DNA of 64,000 nt, from contig NZ_NRGS01000001.1 in NCBI RefSeq assembly GCF_002332425.1, positions 39,331-103,330 of the forward strand, read 5' to 3'. Below, piece by piece: positions 29,761 through 44,932 of the stretch (positions within the stretch are counted from its first letter, which is position 1; every line of letters begins with the position of its first letter). Under the pieces are notes generated by a model. It did not search any database. It was not told where the DNA came from and worked only from the letters and a program-made list of their open reading frames with translations. This DNA comes from Brachybacterium alimentarium (GTDB lineage: Bacteria > Actinomycetota > Actinomycetes > Actinomycetales > Dermabacteraceae). Both the position numbers and the translations under genes were made by a program.

Positions 29761-31230
29761 TCAGTTCTGGGGTCCGGCCGCGATGCGGTCGGCCTCGATG
29801 CGAGCTGACTCGGTGCCGTCGAGGTCACCGATGCGGTGCACGCGCAGCGTGTTGGTCGAGCCGTGGACACCGGGAGGCGAGCCTGCCGCGATCACGACCA
29901 GATCGTTCTTCTGCAGTCCCTTGCTCTCGCGCAGCATCGCGTCGGCCTCGGACACCATCTGATCGGAGTCCGACTGCATGGGCACGAGGTGCGCCTCGAT
30001 GCCCCAGGTGAGCGACAGCTGGCGGGCGACCTCGGGATACGGGGTCATCGCGAGCAGGGGAATCGTGGGGCGCAGGCGCGACAGGCGGCGTGCGGTGTCC
30101 CCGGACTCGGTGAAGGTCACCAGGTACTGCGCCGAGAGCTGATCGCCGATCTCCGCCGCCGCACGCGTGATCGCGCCGCCGCGGGTGTGCGGGATGGTGC
30201 CCAGCGGGAGGATGCGGTCCGCGCCGTTCTCCTCCGTGTTGGTGATGATGCGGGCCATGGTGCGGACCGCCTCGAAGGGGTACGCGCCGACGCTGGTCTC
30301 GCCGGAGAGCATGACCGCGTCCGCACCGTCGAGGATGGCGTTGGCGCAGTCCGAGGCCTCGGCTCGGGTGGGGCGGGGGCTCGTGATCATCGACTCGAGC
30401 ACCTGGGTGGCGACGATGACCGGCTTCGCGTTGCGACGGGCGAGCTCGATGGCGCGCTTCTGCACCAGCGGGACCTGCTCGAGGGGCAGCTCGACGCCGA
30501 GGTCGCCGCGGGCGACCATGATGCCGTCGAAGGCGCCGACGATGGAGCGCAGCGCGCGGACCGCCTGCGGCTTCTCGATCTTGGCGATGACCGGGACGCG
30601 ACGCCCCTCCTCCTGCATGATGCGCAGGACGTCGTCCATGTCGTGGGCATCGCGCACGAAGGACAGCGCGATGACGTCGGCGCCGAGCTTCAGGCCCCAG
30701 CGCAGGTCGGCGATGTCCTTCTCGCTCATCGCGGGGATCGACACAGCGACCCCCGGGAGGTTGATGCCCTTGTTGTCGGAGACCGGACCGGGGACCTCGA
30801 CGACAGTGGTCACGTCGGTATCGGAGACGTCGGTGACGCGGATGGACACCTTGCCGTCGTCGATCAGGAGCACGTCGCCGGGGCGACAGTCGCCCGGCAG
30901 GCCCTTGAACGTGGTCGAGACGCGCTCCTTCGTGCCGACGATGTCGTCGGTCGTGATCACGAGGGTGTCGCCGACCTCGAGCTGGTGCGGGCCGTTCTCG
31001 AACTTGCCGAGGCGGATCTTCGGGCCCTGGAGGTCGACCAGGACGGCGACGTTGCGACCGAGGTCCTCGGCTGCCTTGCGGATGTTCGCGTAGACCTGCT
31101 CGTGATCGTCGTAGGTGCCATGGCTGAGGTTCATCCTCGCCACGTTCATCCCGGCTTCGATCAAGGTACGAATCTGCTCGTAGGTGTTGGTCGCCGGACC
31201 GAGTGTGCAGACGATCTTCGCTTTACGCAT
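29761..31230 (-). CDS. pyk: Pyruvate kinase
   Basis: 489 residues. It transfers phosphate from phosphoenolpyruvate to ADP in the last step of glycolysis. Starts MRKAKIVCTLGPAT; the active site contains MNLSHGTYDDH, DLQGPKIRLG, the Lys in the signature VIAKIEKPQAV, MVARGDLGVELP and ATQVLESMITSPRPTRAE. The C-terminal regulatory domain is complete. The ATG at 31230 begins the family's conserved start; the binding site is weak. Downstream of gltD on the same strand, separated by 103 bases with a palindrome. Confidence 0.97.
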   Translation of the reverse strand: MRKAKIVCTLGPATNTYEQIRTLIEAGMNVARMNLSHGTYDDHEQVYANIRKAAEDLGRNVAVLVDLQGPKIRLGKFENGPHQLEVGDTLVITTDDIVGTKERVSTTFKGLPGDCRPGDVLLIDDGKVSIRVTDVSDTDVTTVVEVPGPVSDNKGINLPGVAVSIPAMSEKDIADLRWGLKLGADVIALSFVRDAHDMDDVLRIMQEEGRRVPVIAKIEKPQAVRALRSIVGAFDGIMVARGDLGVELPLEQVPLVQKRAIELARRNAKPVIVATQVLESMITSPRPTRAEASDCANAILDGADAVMLSGETSVGAYPFEAVRTMARIITNTEENGADRILPLGTIPHTRGGAITRAAAEIGDQLSAQYLVTFTESGDTARRLSRLRPTIPLLAMTPYPEVARQLSLTWGIEAHLVPMQSDSDQMVSEADAMLRESKGLQKNDLVVIAAGSPPGVHGSTNTLRVHRIGDLDGTESARIEADRIAAGPQN

Positions 31231-31255
31231 ATCAACCCATCTATCGTTCGAATAA

Positions 31256-31267
31256 GGGCCGCGGCCC
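31256..31267 (-). terminator. Possible gltD terminator
   Basis: 12-bp perfect palindrome GGGCCGCGGCCC followed on the minus strand by TTATT, 66 bases past gltD and just upstream of pyk. A palindrome with no loop is a weak terminator, so tentative. Confidence 0.3.
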
Positions 31268-31333
31268 CGCCGGCGGACACCACGAAGTGCTCTGCCGGAC
31301 TGGCCGCAGCATCGCGTGGTCACCTCTAGTGTT

Positions 31334-32804
31334 TCATACCGTGACGGGCTTCTCCCCAGGACTCACCGGAGCAGGGAGCGACGAGGCGCCCATGAGGTGA
31401 CTATCCACCGCCGCGGCGCAGGACCGGCCCTCGGCGATCGCCCACACGATGAGGCTCTGGCCCCGCGCGCAGTCGCCGGCGGTGAACACGTCCGGGGCGC
31501 TCGTGGCCCACTCCCCGTCGTGCACGATCGTGCCCCGGGAGGTGAGCTCCACGCCGAGATCGGAGAGCAGCCCCTGCTCCTGGGTCCCCGTGAAGCCCAT
31601 GGCGATCAGGACGAGAGTCGCCGGCAGCACGGTCTCGGTGCCCGGCGCGGGTCGGCGCCGGCCGTCACGGATCTCGGTGCGGGCCACCTTCAGGCCCGTG
31701 ACCGCTCCGTGCTCGTCGACGGTGAAGCCGGTGGTCGAGGCGAGATAGCTGCGGTCGCCGCCCTCCTCGTGCGCCGTGGAGACCTCGAAGAGCACGGGAT
31801 GCGTGGGCCAGGGCTGGCTCTCGTCCCGCTCCGACGGGGGCTGGGTGCCGATCGCGAGCGTCGTGACGGAACGGGCGCCCTGGCGCAGCGCGGTGCCCAG
31901 GCAGTCCGCGCCGGTGTCGCCGCCGCCGATGATCACGACGTCCTTGCCCTCCGCGTCGATGGCGCCGTCGAGCCGATCGCCCTCGACGAGCCGGTTCGCC
32001 TCGGTCAGGTAGGACATGGCGGGATGGACGCCTGCGGCCTGGCGGCCGGGGACCTGCAGCTCGCGGGGGACATTCGCCCCGGTCGCGAGCACGACGGCGT
32101 CGAAGCGGGAGCGCAGGTCCTCCACGGACAGTGCGCCCTCCCCCGTCCCGCCGACGTCGACGCCCGTGCGGAAGCGGGTGCCCTCGGCGCGCATCTGCTC
32201 CAGGCGACGGTCGACATGGCGCTTCTCGAGCTTGAACTCGGGGATGCCGTACCGCAGCAGCCCGCCCAACCGGTCGTCGCGCTCGAGCACGACGACCGAG
32301 TGGCCGGCGCGGGTGAGCTGCTGCGCTGCGGCGAGCCCGGCAGGACCGGAACCGACGACCGCCACCGAGCGTCCGGTCTGGCGCGAGGCCTCGACGGGTC
32401 GGACCCAGCCCTCCTCGAAGGCGCGGTCGATGATCGACACCTCGACGTTCTTGATCGTGACGGGCGGCTGGTTGATGCCCAGCACGCAGCTGGACTCGCA
32501 CGGCGCGGGGCACGCCCTCCCGGTGAACTCCGGGAAGTTGTTGGTCGCGTGCAGGCGCTCGACGGCCTCGTGCCAGTCGTCGCGGTAGACCAGGTCGTTC
32601 CATTCGGGGATCAGGTTGCCCAGGGGGCAGCCCTGATGGCAGAACGGGATGCCGCAGTTCATGCAGCGACCCGCCTGCCGGGAGACGACGTCCAGCGTGC
32701 CCTGCTCACGGGCCTCGTAGACCTCGCGCCAGTCCATCAGGCGCAGCGGGACGGGACGACGGGCCGGGAGCTCACGGTCCCGGTAGCGCAGGAATCCGCG
32801 GGGA

Positions 32805-32812
<8 letters not shown>
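31334..32812 (-). CDS. gltD: Glutamate synthase (NADPH) small subunit
   Basis: 492 residues. The beta subunit passes electrons from NADPH through FAD and Fe-S clusters to the large subunit. N-terminal Cys clusters CMNCGIPFCHQGCPLGN and CPAPCESSC bind the two 4Fe-4S centres. FAD-binding GSGPAGLAAAQQL (about 150) and NADPH-binding IIGGGDTGADCLG follow, with the C-terminal VFTAGDCARGQSLIVWAI. The ATG at 32812 overlaps the end of gltB by 8 bases, so the subunits are coupled. Confidence 0.97.
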
Positions 32813-37439
<4,627 letters not shown>

Positions 37440-37559
37440 GGCTGCGAAGCCCTTCCAGGTGGGCGGCCGGTGACGGGGACGTCGGGTATCGACGTGTGCC
37501 CGGTCCCGGGCACGGGTTCCCGTCCTGGCGATTCGCGTCGCGCGGGGTTCCTGCGTGCC

Positions 37560-38489
37560 CTAGGGGCCGGGTGCGGGGTCGTCGCCCGTGGAGGGGGGCG
37601 TCCCGGACTTCTCGACCTCGTCCTCGTCAGGACCGTTCCCTGCCGTCTGCGCGGACAGCTCGAAGGAGCCGTCGGCCGCGACGACCTCGCCGCCACGGCG
37701 CTGCTTGCGCACCGTGAGCAGGGTGAACACACCGATCGCGACGAGGGCAGTGAGGATGGCGACGAGCGTATGGATGCGCAACGGGCCGACCATGAGCACC
37801 GGCTCGGTGCGGATCGCGTCGATGCCTGCACGGCCGACGGAGTAGATCGCCACGTAGGCCCAGAACACGCGGCCTCCGGCCCACTGGAGCCGTCGGCTCA
37901 GCAGGAGCAGGACCGCGAGTCCCACCAGGTTCCAGAGCTGCTCGTACAGGAAGGTGGGGTGGTACATGCCGGGCTCGCACCCGCCGATGGTCTGCCCGTT
38001 GGTCACGCAGGTGACGTCCCAGGCCCACCAGGCGTCGAGCTCGGGCCCGTACAGCTCCTGGTTGAACCAGTTGCCGAAGCGGCCGAGGATCTGGGCGGCC
38101 ATGATGGTGGGGCCGATCGTGTCGGCCAGCGCGGTGAAGGACACCTTCTTCACCCGCGCCATGATCCACACCGCGATCGCGCCGCCGGCGACTCCGCCGT
38201 AGATGGCGAGACCGCCCTGCCAGATGTAGAACACCGCCAGGGGGTTGCCGTCCGGGCCGAAGAAGGGGGCGGGAGAGGTCAGCACGTGCCAGACGCGGGA
38301 GCCGACGATGCCGGCGATCACCGCGACGAAGACGATGTCGAACAGATCGTCGCCGTCGCCGCCGCGGGCTACCCAGCGCTTGGTGGCCCACCACAGGGCG
38401 AACCCGATCCCGGCCAGGATGCAGATCGCGTAGAAGTGCACGGTGAGCGGGCCGAGGGACAGCGAGGAGATGGGTGGGCTGGGAATCAT
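37560..38489 (-). CDS. lgt: Prolipoprotein diacylglyceryl transferase
   Basis: 309 residues. An integral membrane enzyme that attaches diacylglycerol to the lipobox cysteine of exported prolipoproteins. About seven membrane segments; signature GRFGNWFNQELYGPE (essential Arg/Asn/Glu), an upstream HFYAICILAG with conserved His and Tyr, and EQLWNL near the end. The C-terminal 45 residues are a hydrophilic tail rich in Asp, Glu, Pro and Gly. GAGGAG is 9 bases before the ATG. Its location after trpA is conserved in actinobacteria. The lipoprotein at 27407 is a likely substrate. Confidence 0.96.
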   Translation of the reverse strand: MIPSPPISSLSLGPLTVHFYAICILAGIGFALWWATKRWVARGGDGDDLFDIVFVAVIAGIVGSRVWHVLTSPAPFFGPDGNPLAVFYIWQGGLAIYGGVAGGAIAVWIMARVKKVSFTALADTIGPTIMAAQILGRFGNWFNQELYGPELDAWWAWDVTCVTNGQTIGGCEPGMYHPTFLYEQLWNLVGLAVLLLLSRRLQWAGGRVFWAYVAIYSVGRAGIDAIRTEPVLMVGPLRIHTLVAILTALVAIGVFTLLTVRKQRRGGEVVAADGSFELSAQTAGNGPDEDEVEKSGTPPSTGDDPAPGP

Positions 38490-38630
38490 CGCCGTGCACT
38501 CCTCACTGGCTCGTGCCGCACGGTGCGGCTGCGGATCCGTCCTCGGGGACCTGTCCCCGGCTCGGCATCGCCGACCCCGGGACGGGGTTCCTCCGTCATG
38601 TCGTCACGTCGTCGTCATGCTGCTGCGTCA

Positions 38631-38660
38631 TCCCGCCGCTGCCTGAGGGCATCGGCGGGA
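38631..38660 (-). terminator. Probable trpA terminator
   Basis: 8-bp stem TCCCGCCG/CGGCGGGA with a 14-base loop, 18 bases past the trpA stop. Two more short palindromes (38515-38529, 38545-38558) lie between it and lgt. Confidence 0.45.
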
Positions 38661-38678
38661 CCGGGCGCCGAGCCGTTC

Positions 38679-39506
38679 TCACCGCCGTGAGCGTTCGACA
38701 CCGGCACGCAGATCGTCGGCCACCGTCGCGAGCGCACTGCGCGCCGCGGAGGAGTCGCCCTCGTTCTCGAGCAGAGCCCGCACGAATGCGGAGCCGACGA
38801 TCACTCCATCAGCGTACGCGCCGACCTGCGCGGCCTGTTCACCGTTCGAGACGCCCAGACCGACGCAGACGTTCTCGGCGCCGGCGGCCCGGGTGCGCTC
38901 CACCAGGCCCTCGGTCGCCGCCGAGACGCTCGCGCGGGTGCCCGTCACGCCCATGGTGCTCGCCGCATAGACGAATCCGCGCGTGTGGGAGACCACATGG
39001 GCCAGACGGTCCGGCGGGGAGCTGGGGGCGACCAGGAACACCCGGTCCACGCCGTGCTCCTCGCTGGCCTCGATCCAGTCCGCTCCCTCGTCGGGGATCA
39101 GGTCCGGGGTGATGACCCCGGCGCCGCCGGCCATGGCGAGATCACGGGCGAAGGTGTGCGGGCCGTAGGCGAGGATCGGGTTCCAGTAGGACATCACGAG
39201 GATCGCGGCGCCGCGGCCGGAGAGCGCCTCGACGGCATCGAGCACGTGGCGGGTGCGGGTGCCTGCGGCCAGCGCGCTGCCCGCGGCCCTCTGGATCACC
39301 GGGCCGTCCATCACGGGGTCCGAGTAGGGCAGCCCCAGCTCGATCATGTCCGCGCCGTGGTCGATGAGCACGCGCGCGGCGTCGATCGAGCCGGCCAGGT
39401 CCGGGTAGCCGACGGGGAGGTAGCCGATCAGCGCGGCGCGCTCCTCGTCGCGGGCGCGGTCCAGGGCGTCCGCGGAGCGCAGACGCCGGGTGTCGGGGGC
39501 GCTCAT
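38679..39506 (-). CDS. trpA: Tryptophan synthase alpha subunit
   Basis: 275 residues. It cleaves indole-3-glycerol phosphate and channels indole to TrpB. TIM-barrel: [32 protein letters not shown] with the catalytic Glu and Asp, and the C-terminal phosphate loop [26 protein letters not shown] at 39506 overlaps the trpB TGA by 4 bases. Last gene of trpC-trpB-trpA. Confidence 0.96.
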   Translation of the reverse strand: MSAPDTRRLRSADALDRARDEERAALIGYLPVGYPDLAGSIDAARVLIDHGADMIELGLPYSDPVMDGPVIQRAAGSALAAGTRTRHVLDAVEALSGRGAAILVMSYWNPILAYGPHTFARDLAMAGGAGVITPDLIPDEGADWIEASEEHGVDRVFLVAPSSPPDRLAHVVSHTRGFVYAASTMGVTGTRASVSAATEGLVERTRAAGAENVCVGLGVSNGEQAAQVGAYADGVIVGSAFVRALLENEGDSSAARSALATVADDLRAGVERSRR

Positions 39507-40837
39507 GGCGTCTCCTTCGGGTCGATGAGGTCGGAGGTGATGCGGGCCTGGGCGCGCAGGGCTCCGAGATCGGCGCGGGCGGGATCGTCCCCCACCAGGC
39601 CGAACCAGCGCGAGGCGGTGTCCACGTCCTTGTCGCCGCGGCCGGACAGGCTCACCAGGATGACGGCGTCCTCGCCGAGCTCTCGGCCCAGCGTCAGGGC
39701 ACCGGCGAGGGCATGGGCGGATTCGATCGCGGGCATGATGCCCTCGGTCATCGACAGCAGGGCGAAGGCCTCCATGGCGGCGGTGTCGTCGACCGGGCGG
39801 TACTCGGCACGTCCGATGTCCGCCAGCCACGCGTGCTCGGGGCCCACGCTGGGGTAGTCCAGGCCCGCCGAGATGGAGTGCGAGGGAATGGTCTGACCGT
39901 CCTCGTCCTGCATGACGAAGCTGCGGGCGCCGTGCAGCACCCCGGGTGAGCCGCCGCCGATGGTGGCGCTGTGGCGTCCGGTCGCGACCCCGTCGCCGCC
40001 GGCCTCACAGCCCACCAGGCGCACCATCGGGTCGGTGTCGTCGAGGAAGGCGTGGAAGATCCCCATGGCGTTGGATCCGCCGCCGACGCACGCGACCACG
40101 GCGTCGGGCAGGCGCCCGGCGACCTCGAGGGTCTGGGCACGCGCCTCCTCGCCGATGATGCGGTGGAAGTCGCGCACCATCACCGGGAAGGGGTGGGGGC
40201 CGGCGACGGTCCCCAGCAGGTAGTGGGTGCTCTCGACGTTGGCGACCCAGTCACGGAACGCCTCGTTGATCGCGTCCTTGAGGGTGCGCGATCCCTGGGC
40301 CACCGCGACCACCTCGGCGCCGAGGAGCCTCATGCGGGCGACGTTGAGCGCCTGGCGCTCGGTGTCCTCCTCGCCCATGTAGATCGTGCAGTCCAGACCG
40401 AACAGGGCGGCCGCGGTCGCGGTGGCGACGCCGTGCTGGCCGGCGCCGGTCTCCGCGATGAGGCGGGTCTTGCCCATGCGCTTGGTCAGCAGCGCCTGGC
40501 CGAGCACGTTGTTGATCTTGTGGCTGCCGGTGTGGTTGAGATCCTCGCGTTTGAGCAGGATGCGCGCGCCACCGGCGAGCCGGGAGAAGCGCGGCGCCTC
40601 GGACAGCAGCGAGGGGCGGCCCGTGTACTCTCGGGCGAGGCGCTGCAGCTCGGCGACGAATTCCGGGTCCAGCACCGCCTTCTCGTAGGTCTCGCGCAGC
40701 TCGTCGAGAGCGGGCACGAGCGCCTCGGGCAGGAAACGGCCGCCGAAGTCACCGAAGTAGGGACCTGCTTCGGAGCGCAGCTCGCCCTCGGGGCGCTCGA
40801 GCTCGGGGACGACGGGGAGCGGATCGGGGGTGCTCAT
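39503..40837 (-). CDS. trpB: Tryptophan synthase beta subunit
   Basis: 444 residues. PLP enzyme that joins indole and serine. [17 protein letters not shown] at the start, [13 protein letters not shown] with the PLP lysine, [23 protein letters not shown] (phosphate-binding) and [13 protein letters not shown] are all present. Residues before about 20 and the last 50 are a little longer than in enterobacteria. ATG at 40837 overlaps the trpC stop and its own stop overlaps trpA, so C-B-A are translationally coupled. Confidence 0.97.
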   Translation of the reverse strand: MSTPDPLPVVPELERPEGELRSEAGPYFGDFGGRFLPEALVPALDELRETYEKAVLDPEFVAELQRLAREYTGRPSLLSEAPRFSRLAGGARILLKREDLNHTGSHKINNVLGQALLTKRMGKTRLIAETGAGQHGVATATAAALFGLDCTIYMGEEDTERQALNVARMRLLGAEVVAVAQGSRTLKDAINEAFRDWVANVESTHYLLGTVAGPHPFPVMVRDFHRIIGEEARAQTLEVAGRLPDAVVACVGGGSNAMGIFHAFLDDTDPMVRLVGCEAGGDGVATGRHSATIGGGSPGVLHGARSFVMQDEDGQTIPSHSISAGLDYPSVGPEHAWLADIGRAEYRPVDDTAAMEAFALLSMTEGIMPAIESAHALAGALTLGRELGEDAVILVSLSGRGDKDVDTASRWFGLVGDDPARADLGALRAQARITSDLIDPKETP

Positions 40838-41667
40838 GCCTGAGCTCCTTCCGGGGCGGGGCGGCCTCGACGGGCCACCTGGCGGAACGCGGTGACGGAG
40901 GCTGCGGGCGCGCCGGCGGTCACCAGGGCTTCACCGACCAGGACGGCGTCGGCGCCGGCGGCGGCGTAGGCCTCGACGTCGTCGACGGAGAGCACTGCGG
41001 ATTCCCCGATCGCGAGCGGGCCCCGGGGGATGCGCTGCAGCAGGGCCGCGGCGCGGGAGAGGTCCACGTCCAGCGTCTTGAGGTTGCGGGCGTTGACCCC
41101 GATGAGGTCGGCCCCGAGCGCGAGCGCACGGTCCAGCTCCTCCTCGGTGTGGGTCTCGACCAGGGCCTGCATGCCGAGCTCGGCGATCAGGTCGTACAGC
41201 TCGCGCAGCAGGTCGTCATCCAGGGCGGCGACGATGAGCAGCACGAGATCGGCCCCGTGGGCGCGTGCCTCGAACACCTGGTACGGATCGACCACGAAGT
41301 CCTTGCGCAGCACCGGCACCTGCACCCGCTCGCGCACGGCGTCCAGATCTGCGAGGGAGCCGCGGAATCGACGCTGCTCGGTGAGGACGCTGATGGCGGA
41401 GGCGCCGTGGGTCGCATAGATCTCGGCGAGGTCCGCCGGCACGGGGATGTCGGCCAGGGAGCCCTTGGACGGGCTCGCACGCTTCACCTCGGCGATCAGA
41501 CCCATGGTCGAGCCGTCGCCGACCAGGGCCGCGCGGGCGTCCCGTGCCGGGGACGCGGCGCGGGCCAGTCGCTCGATCTCGGTGACCGAGATCTGGGCAC
41601 GACGCACCTCGAGGTCCTCTCGCACTCCGGCGATGATCTCGTCGAGCACGGTTCCGGTGGTGGTCAT
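40834..41667 (-). CDS. trpC: Indole-3-glycerol phosphate synthase
   Basis: 277 residues, monofunctional (no fused TrpF). It closes the indole ring from CdRP. Signatures: [15 protein letters not shown] with the catalytic Lys, [28 protein letters not shown] and [16 protein letters not shown] lies 5 bases before the ATG at 41667, so translation starts independently of the small membrane genes upstream. trpD and trpF are not in the window. Confidence 0.96.
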   Translation of the reverse strand: MTTTGTVLDEIIAGVREDLEVRRAQISVTEIERLARAASPARDARAALVGDGSTMGLIAEVKRASPSKGSLADIPVPADLAEIYATHGASAISVLTEQRRFRGSLADLDAVRERVQVPVLRKDFVVDPYQVFEARAHGADLVLLIVAALDDDLLRELYDLIAELGMQALVETHTEEELDRALALGADLIGVNARNLKTLDVDLSRAAALLQRIPRGPLAIGESAVLSVDDVEAYAAAGADAVLVGEALVTAGAPAASVTAFRQVARRGRPAPEGAQA

Positions 41668-41731
41668 ACGGGCCTCCTGCAGCAGTCGGGGGCGTTGCCT
41701 GCCCGGAGCGAGCAGGTCGGGATTCGGGATC

Positions 41732-42199
41732 TCAGGCGCCGACGAACGAGACCGGGGCGAGGAACCAGAAGGCGGGCAGATTGCGCAATACCGTGAACAC
41801 GGCGACCACGGCGAGCAGCAGGTAGAGCGTGCGGCTGGCCGGGAGCCGGCGCAGGGCCGTCCCGCGGACCCGGCGCACGGTCCACGCGGCGAAGCCGAGC
41901 GCGACCAGCGGCAGGGAGGCCGTGATCAGGAGATTGCTGCGCAGGGCGAGCAGCAGGTCACCGGCCAGGAGGGAGTGCACGGCGCGGATGGCGCCGCAGC
42001 CCGGGCAGTGCAGCCCGGTCAGGTGGTACACGAGGCACAGCGGGACATCGGTCCGGAACGGATCGAAGACCAGCTGCACACCCACCGCGAGCACCACGCC
42101 CCCGGTGACGATCCCCAGCGGCAGCAGGGCCCGGCCCATGCCTCGGGCGGTGGCGTCCTGCACGGTGTCACCGCGCAGGTCATCCACCGCAGAGGTCAC
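41732..42199 (-). CDS. DUF2752 membrane protein
   Basis: 155 residues. DUF2752 family: the signature [27 protein letters not shown] carries the conserved paired cysteines between membrane segments. Three to four hydrophobic segments (about 27-47, 85-108, 120-150). The function of the family is not known. GTG at 42199 overlaps the stop of the preceding 82-codon gene (GTGA), so the two are a pair; trpC follows after 64 bases. Confidence 0.85.
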   Translation of the reverse strand: MTSAVDDLRGDTVQDATARGMGRALLPLGIVTGGVVLAVGVQLVFDPFRTDVPLCLVYHLTGLHCPGCGAIRAVHSLLAGDLLLALRSNLLITASLPLVALGFAAWTVRRVRGTALRRLPASRTLYLLLAVVAVFTVLRNLPAFWFLAPVSFVGA

Positions 42200-42444
42200 C
42201 GCGCTTCTGCTTCGGAGGCTCGTCGACGGGGCTGGCCGAAGCCTGCCAGGGAGAGCGCGACGCCGGCGATGATCGCGACGGCGATGATTCCGCAGCCCAC
42301 CCAGACCAGGATCGGCATCGGGAGGACCATGCCCAGCCCGATGAAGATCGCGCCCAGGACTACACCGAAGTTGAGGATGTACGCAGCCACGGTCTTGCCC
42401 TCGTTGTGGGGCGGGGGCGGCGGCACGGCATAGGTCTTGGTCAT
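42196..42444 (-). CDS. Small two-helix membrane protein
   Basis: 82 residues. A proline-rich start (MTKTYAVPPPPPHNEGK) is followed by two hydrophobic helices (about 19-42 and 46-68) and a basic tail, [17 protein letters not shown]. It resembles the small HGxxPAAP-like or DUF-type proteins found in actinobacterial trp operons but I cannot name a function. GGAG lies 7 bases before the ATG and a CACAAT extended -10 is further upstream, so it may start a transcript. Coupled to the DUF2752 gene by a 4-base overlap. Confidence 0.75.
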   Translation of the reverse strand: MTKTYAVPPPPPHNEGKTVAAYILNFGVVLGAIFIGLGMVLPMPILVWVGCGIIAVAIIAGVALSLAGFGQPRRRASEAEAR

Positions 42445-42477
42445 GATCCTTCTCCAGTCAGGGTCCCGGTCACCGAT

Positions 42478-42483
42478 ATTGTG
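42478..42483 (-). promoter_or_regulatory. Possible promoter of the small membrane gene pair and trpCBA
   Basis: Extended -10 TGG-CACAAT, about 34 bases before the ATG at 42444, in the 149-base gap after the trpM stop. It would let trpCBA be expressed separately from trpE. No good -35. Confidence 0.35.
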
Positions 42484-42593
42484 CCACGTCAGCGCTCGGT
42501 GGGCGACGAGCTGTCCGGCGTGTGCCCGGGGTGTCGCGGGGGCCGTGAGCACGATCACCGCCGCGCCGTTCCCCCGGTGGCCGTCGCGCTCGC

Positions 42594-43331
42594 TCAGTCC
42601 GCGCGCGCCGCGCCGTCGTCGGGCGCGGAGCGCCGCGTCCCCGGAGCCGTCTCCTGCTCGCCCGTCTCCTGCTCAGCCGTCTCCTGCTCGGCCGCGGCCG
42701 GCACCTCCACCGACGAGGCTGACGGCTCCTCGTCCTCCGGACCGAGGCTCGGGTCCTCGCCCCGGGTGAGGGCGTCCCACGCGGCGGCGGGGTCGCGTGA
42801 CGGGTCCGACGGCGCGGCGACCGCCGGGCTGCGGTACCGGGTGCCGACGGGCCAGCTGCGACCGGCGATCAGCACCACGACGCCGAGCACGACCAGGACG
42901 AGCCCGAGGAGCACCGCGAGCAACGGCCACACGGTGGCGGTCGCGGACAGCTCCGAACCCACCACGCCGGTGGCGGAGGAGACCGCGGATCCGGAGGCGG
43001 ACACGGGATCCCGGTGCACGGCGAACGCGGTCCAGGCGGCGCCCAGTCCCGAGGCGATCAGCACCGGCCCGGTCACGAAGCGCACCCAGGTCGAGGACAG
43101 CGAGGTGGCCAGCGCCGCTGCCAGAGCGACGATGGCCAGGGCGAGCACCGCCGGGGCGGCGTCGGCGCCGGTGACCGCGACGGACTGCGCCGCGCCGGTC
43201 AGGTCGGGAGCCGTCGCGGCCGTCCAGGTGGTGCGGGTGGCCCCGATCAGCAGGGCCGAGGCGGCCGTGGCCGCCAGGACGGTCAGACGGCGCCCAGGTC
43301 GCCGGGCGGTGCGGGGCGGCTGCGTGCTCAT
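42594..43331 (-). CDS. Trp-operon-associated membrane protein (TIGR02234 family)
   Basis: 245 residues. Four membrane segments (about 16-34, 52-78, 84-104, 135-158) with RTTWTAATAPDLTG and AAWTAF between them. This matches the actinobacterial tryptophan-associated membrane protein found beside trpE; M. tuberculosis Rv1610 is in the same position. Role unknown, perhaps transport. The C-terminal 85 residues are hydrophilic and include a threefold EQETx repeat encoded by three 15-bp tandem units at 42651-42695. The ATG overlaps the trpE stop (ATGA). Confidence 0.85.
   Translation of the reverse strand: MSTQPPRTARRPGRRLTVLAATAASALLIGATRTTWTAATAPDLTGAAQSVAVTGADAAPAVLALAIVALAAALATSLSSTWVRFVTGPVLIASGLGAAWTAFAVHRDPVSASGSAVSSATGVVGSELSATATVWPLLAVLLGLVLVVLGVVVLIAGRSWPVGTRYRSPAVAAPSDPSRDPAAAWDALTRGEDPSLGPEDEEPSASSVEVPAAAEQETAEQETGEQETAPGTRRSAPDDGAARAD
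42651..42695. repeat. 15-bp in-frame tandem repeat in trpM tail
   Basis: Three units of CTCCTGCTCgcccgt-type sequence, 15 bases each, coding for EQETA/EQETG/EQETA in the disordered tail of the minus-strand gene. Length changes would keep the frame. Confidence 0.7.
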
Positions 43332-44932
43332 GCGGTGCGCAGCGTATCCGCCGAGGCCACCGCGCGCAGGGCGGCGGCGGCCTTGGACTGGGTCTCGCGG
43401 TGCTCCATGGTGGCGTCGGAATCGGCCACCACGCCGCCGCCTGCCTGCACGTGGGCCGTGCCGTCCTTGAGCACGGCGGTGCGGATCGCGATGGCCATGT
43501 CCATGTCACCGGCGAAGTCGATATAGCCGACGGTGCCGCCGTAGACGCCGCGGCGCACCGGCTCCAGACCGTCGATGATCCGCATCGCCGAGGGCTTGGG
43601 CGCGCCGGAGAGGGTGCCGGCGGGGAACGTGGCCCGCAGCGCGTCGTAGGCCAGGGCGTCCTCACGGATCGTCCCGGTCACCGTGGAGACGATGTGCTGG
43701 ATGTGCGAGAACTTCTGGATGTGCATGAAGTCCCGCACCACCACGGTCCCCGGCGCGCAGAACTTCTGCAGGTCGTTGCGGGCGAGGTCCACGAGCATGA
43801 GGTGCTCGGAGCGCTCCTTGGGATCCGCCAGCAGCTCGGCGGCGAGCCGTTCGTCCTCTTCCGGCGTCGCGCCGCGGGGCCGCGAGCCGGCGATCGGGTG
43901 CGTGGTCGCCGTCGTGCCGCGCACGGTCACGAGGGATTCGGGGCTCGCGCCCACCACGTCGATCGGCTCGCCCTCGGAGTCGACGGTGCGCAGCAGGTAC
44001 ATGTAGGGGCTGGGGTTCATGCGCCGCAGCACCCGGTACACGTCCAGCGGATCGGCCGCCACCGGGACGGAGAACCGCTGGGAGGGGACGACCTGGAAGA
44101 TCTCCCCGTCGATGATGTCCTGGACCGCTTCGTGCACGGCGCGCTCGTAGTCCAGCTGGGCGGTGCGGGCCTTCGGCTCCAGATCGCGGACGGTCTCGTA
44201 GACCATGGCGCTCGAGTCCAGCGGGACGCGCAGTCGCTCGCGCATCGCCTCGAGGCGTGCGAGGGCGTCGTCATAGGCGGCGTCGACCCCGTCGGCCGTC
44301 GCATTGAGGTTCAGGGCATTGGCGACCAGCACGACCGTCGAATCGTGCGCGTCGTGGACCACGACGTCCTGGGCGAGGAGCATCGACAGGTCCGGCAGAC
44401 CGATCTCGTCGGGCGGAGCGTCCGGGAGGGCCTCCCAGTGCCTGACCGCGTCGTACGCGATGAATCCGACCATGCCGCCCGAGAACGGCGGCAGGTGCTC
44501 CTGGCGTGCGGCCCGGAAGGCGCTGGTGACCTCTCGCAGGGCCTCCACGGGGCTGCCGTCGGTGGGCACTCCGGAGGGGACGTCGCCGCGCCAGTGGGCA
44601 CGGCCGTCGCGCTCCGTGAGGACAGCGCGGGCACGGGTGCCGATGATCGACCAGCGAGAGGCCTCGCCCTCCCCGGCGGATTCGAGCAGGAAGGTGCCCC
44701 GTGCATCGCCGTCCGTCGTGAGTCGGCGGTACAGCGAGACCGGGGTGTCCTCGTCGGCGAGCAGGCGCACGCTCACGGGCACGACGCGCTGACGCTCCGC
44801 GAGGGCGCGGAAGGTCTCGCGGTCGGGCTGGACGGCGCCGAGCAGGTCGCCCTCACGGCCGGCCACGCGCTCGGGGTAGGACTCGGGCCGAGGGCCGTCG
44901 GCGGTCTTGTCGGCGGAAGTGGTCTCGCTCAT
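43328..44932 (-). CDS. trpE: Anthranilate synthase component I
   Basis: 534 residues. It makes anthranilate from chorismate with ammonia from TrpG. N-terminal Trp-binding feedback motif [18 protein letters not shown], then catalytic motifs [63 protein letters not shown] and [14 protein letters not shown]. Feedback inhibition by tryptophan is expected. ATG at 44932 overlaps the hisI stop; the stop overlaps the membrane gene. The amidotransferase trpG is not in the window. No leader peptide with tandem Trp codons is visible. Confidence 0.97.
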   Translation of the reverse strand: MSETTSADKTADGPRPESYPERVAGREGDLLGAVQPDRETFRALAERQRVVPVSVRLLADEDTPVSLYRRLTTDGDARGTFLLESAGEGEASRWSIIGTRARAVLTERDGRAHWRGDVPSGVPTDGSPVEALREVTSAFRAARQEHLPPFSGGMVGFIAYDAVRHWEALPDAPPDEIGLPDLSMLLAQDVVVHDAHDSTVVLVANALNLNATADGVDAAYDDALARLEAMRERLRVPLDSSAMVYETVRDLEPKARTAQLDYERAVHEAVQDIIDGEIFQVVPSQRFSVPVAADPLDVYRVLRRMNPSPYMYLLRTVDSEGEPIDVVGASPESLVTVRGTTATTHPIAGSRPRGATPEEDERLAAELLADPKERSEHLMLVDLARNDLQKFCAPGTVVVRDFMHIQKFSHIQHIVSTVTGTIREDALAYDALRATFPAGTLSGAPKPSAMRIIDGLEPVRRGVYGGTVGYIDFAGDMDMAIAIRTAVLKDGTAHVQAGGGVVADSDATMEHRETQSKAAAALRAVASADTLRTA

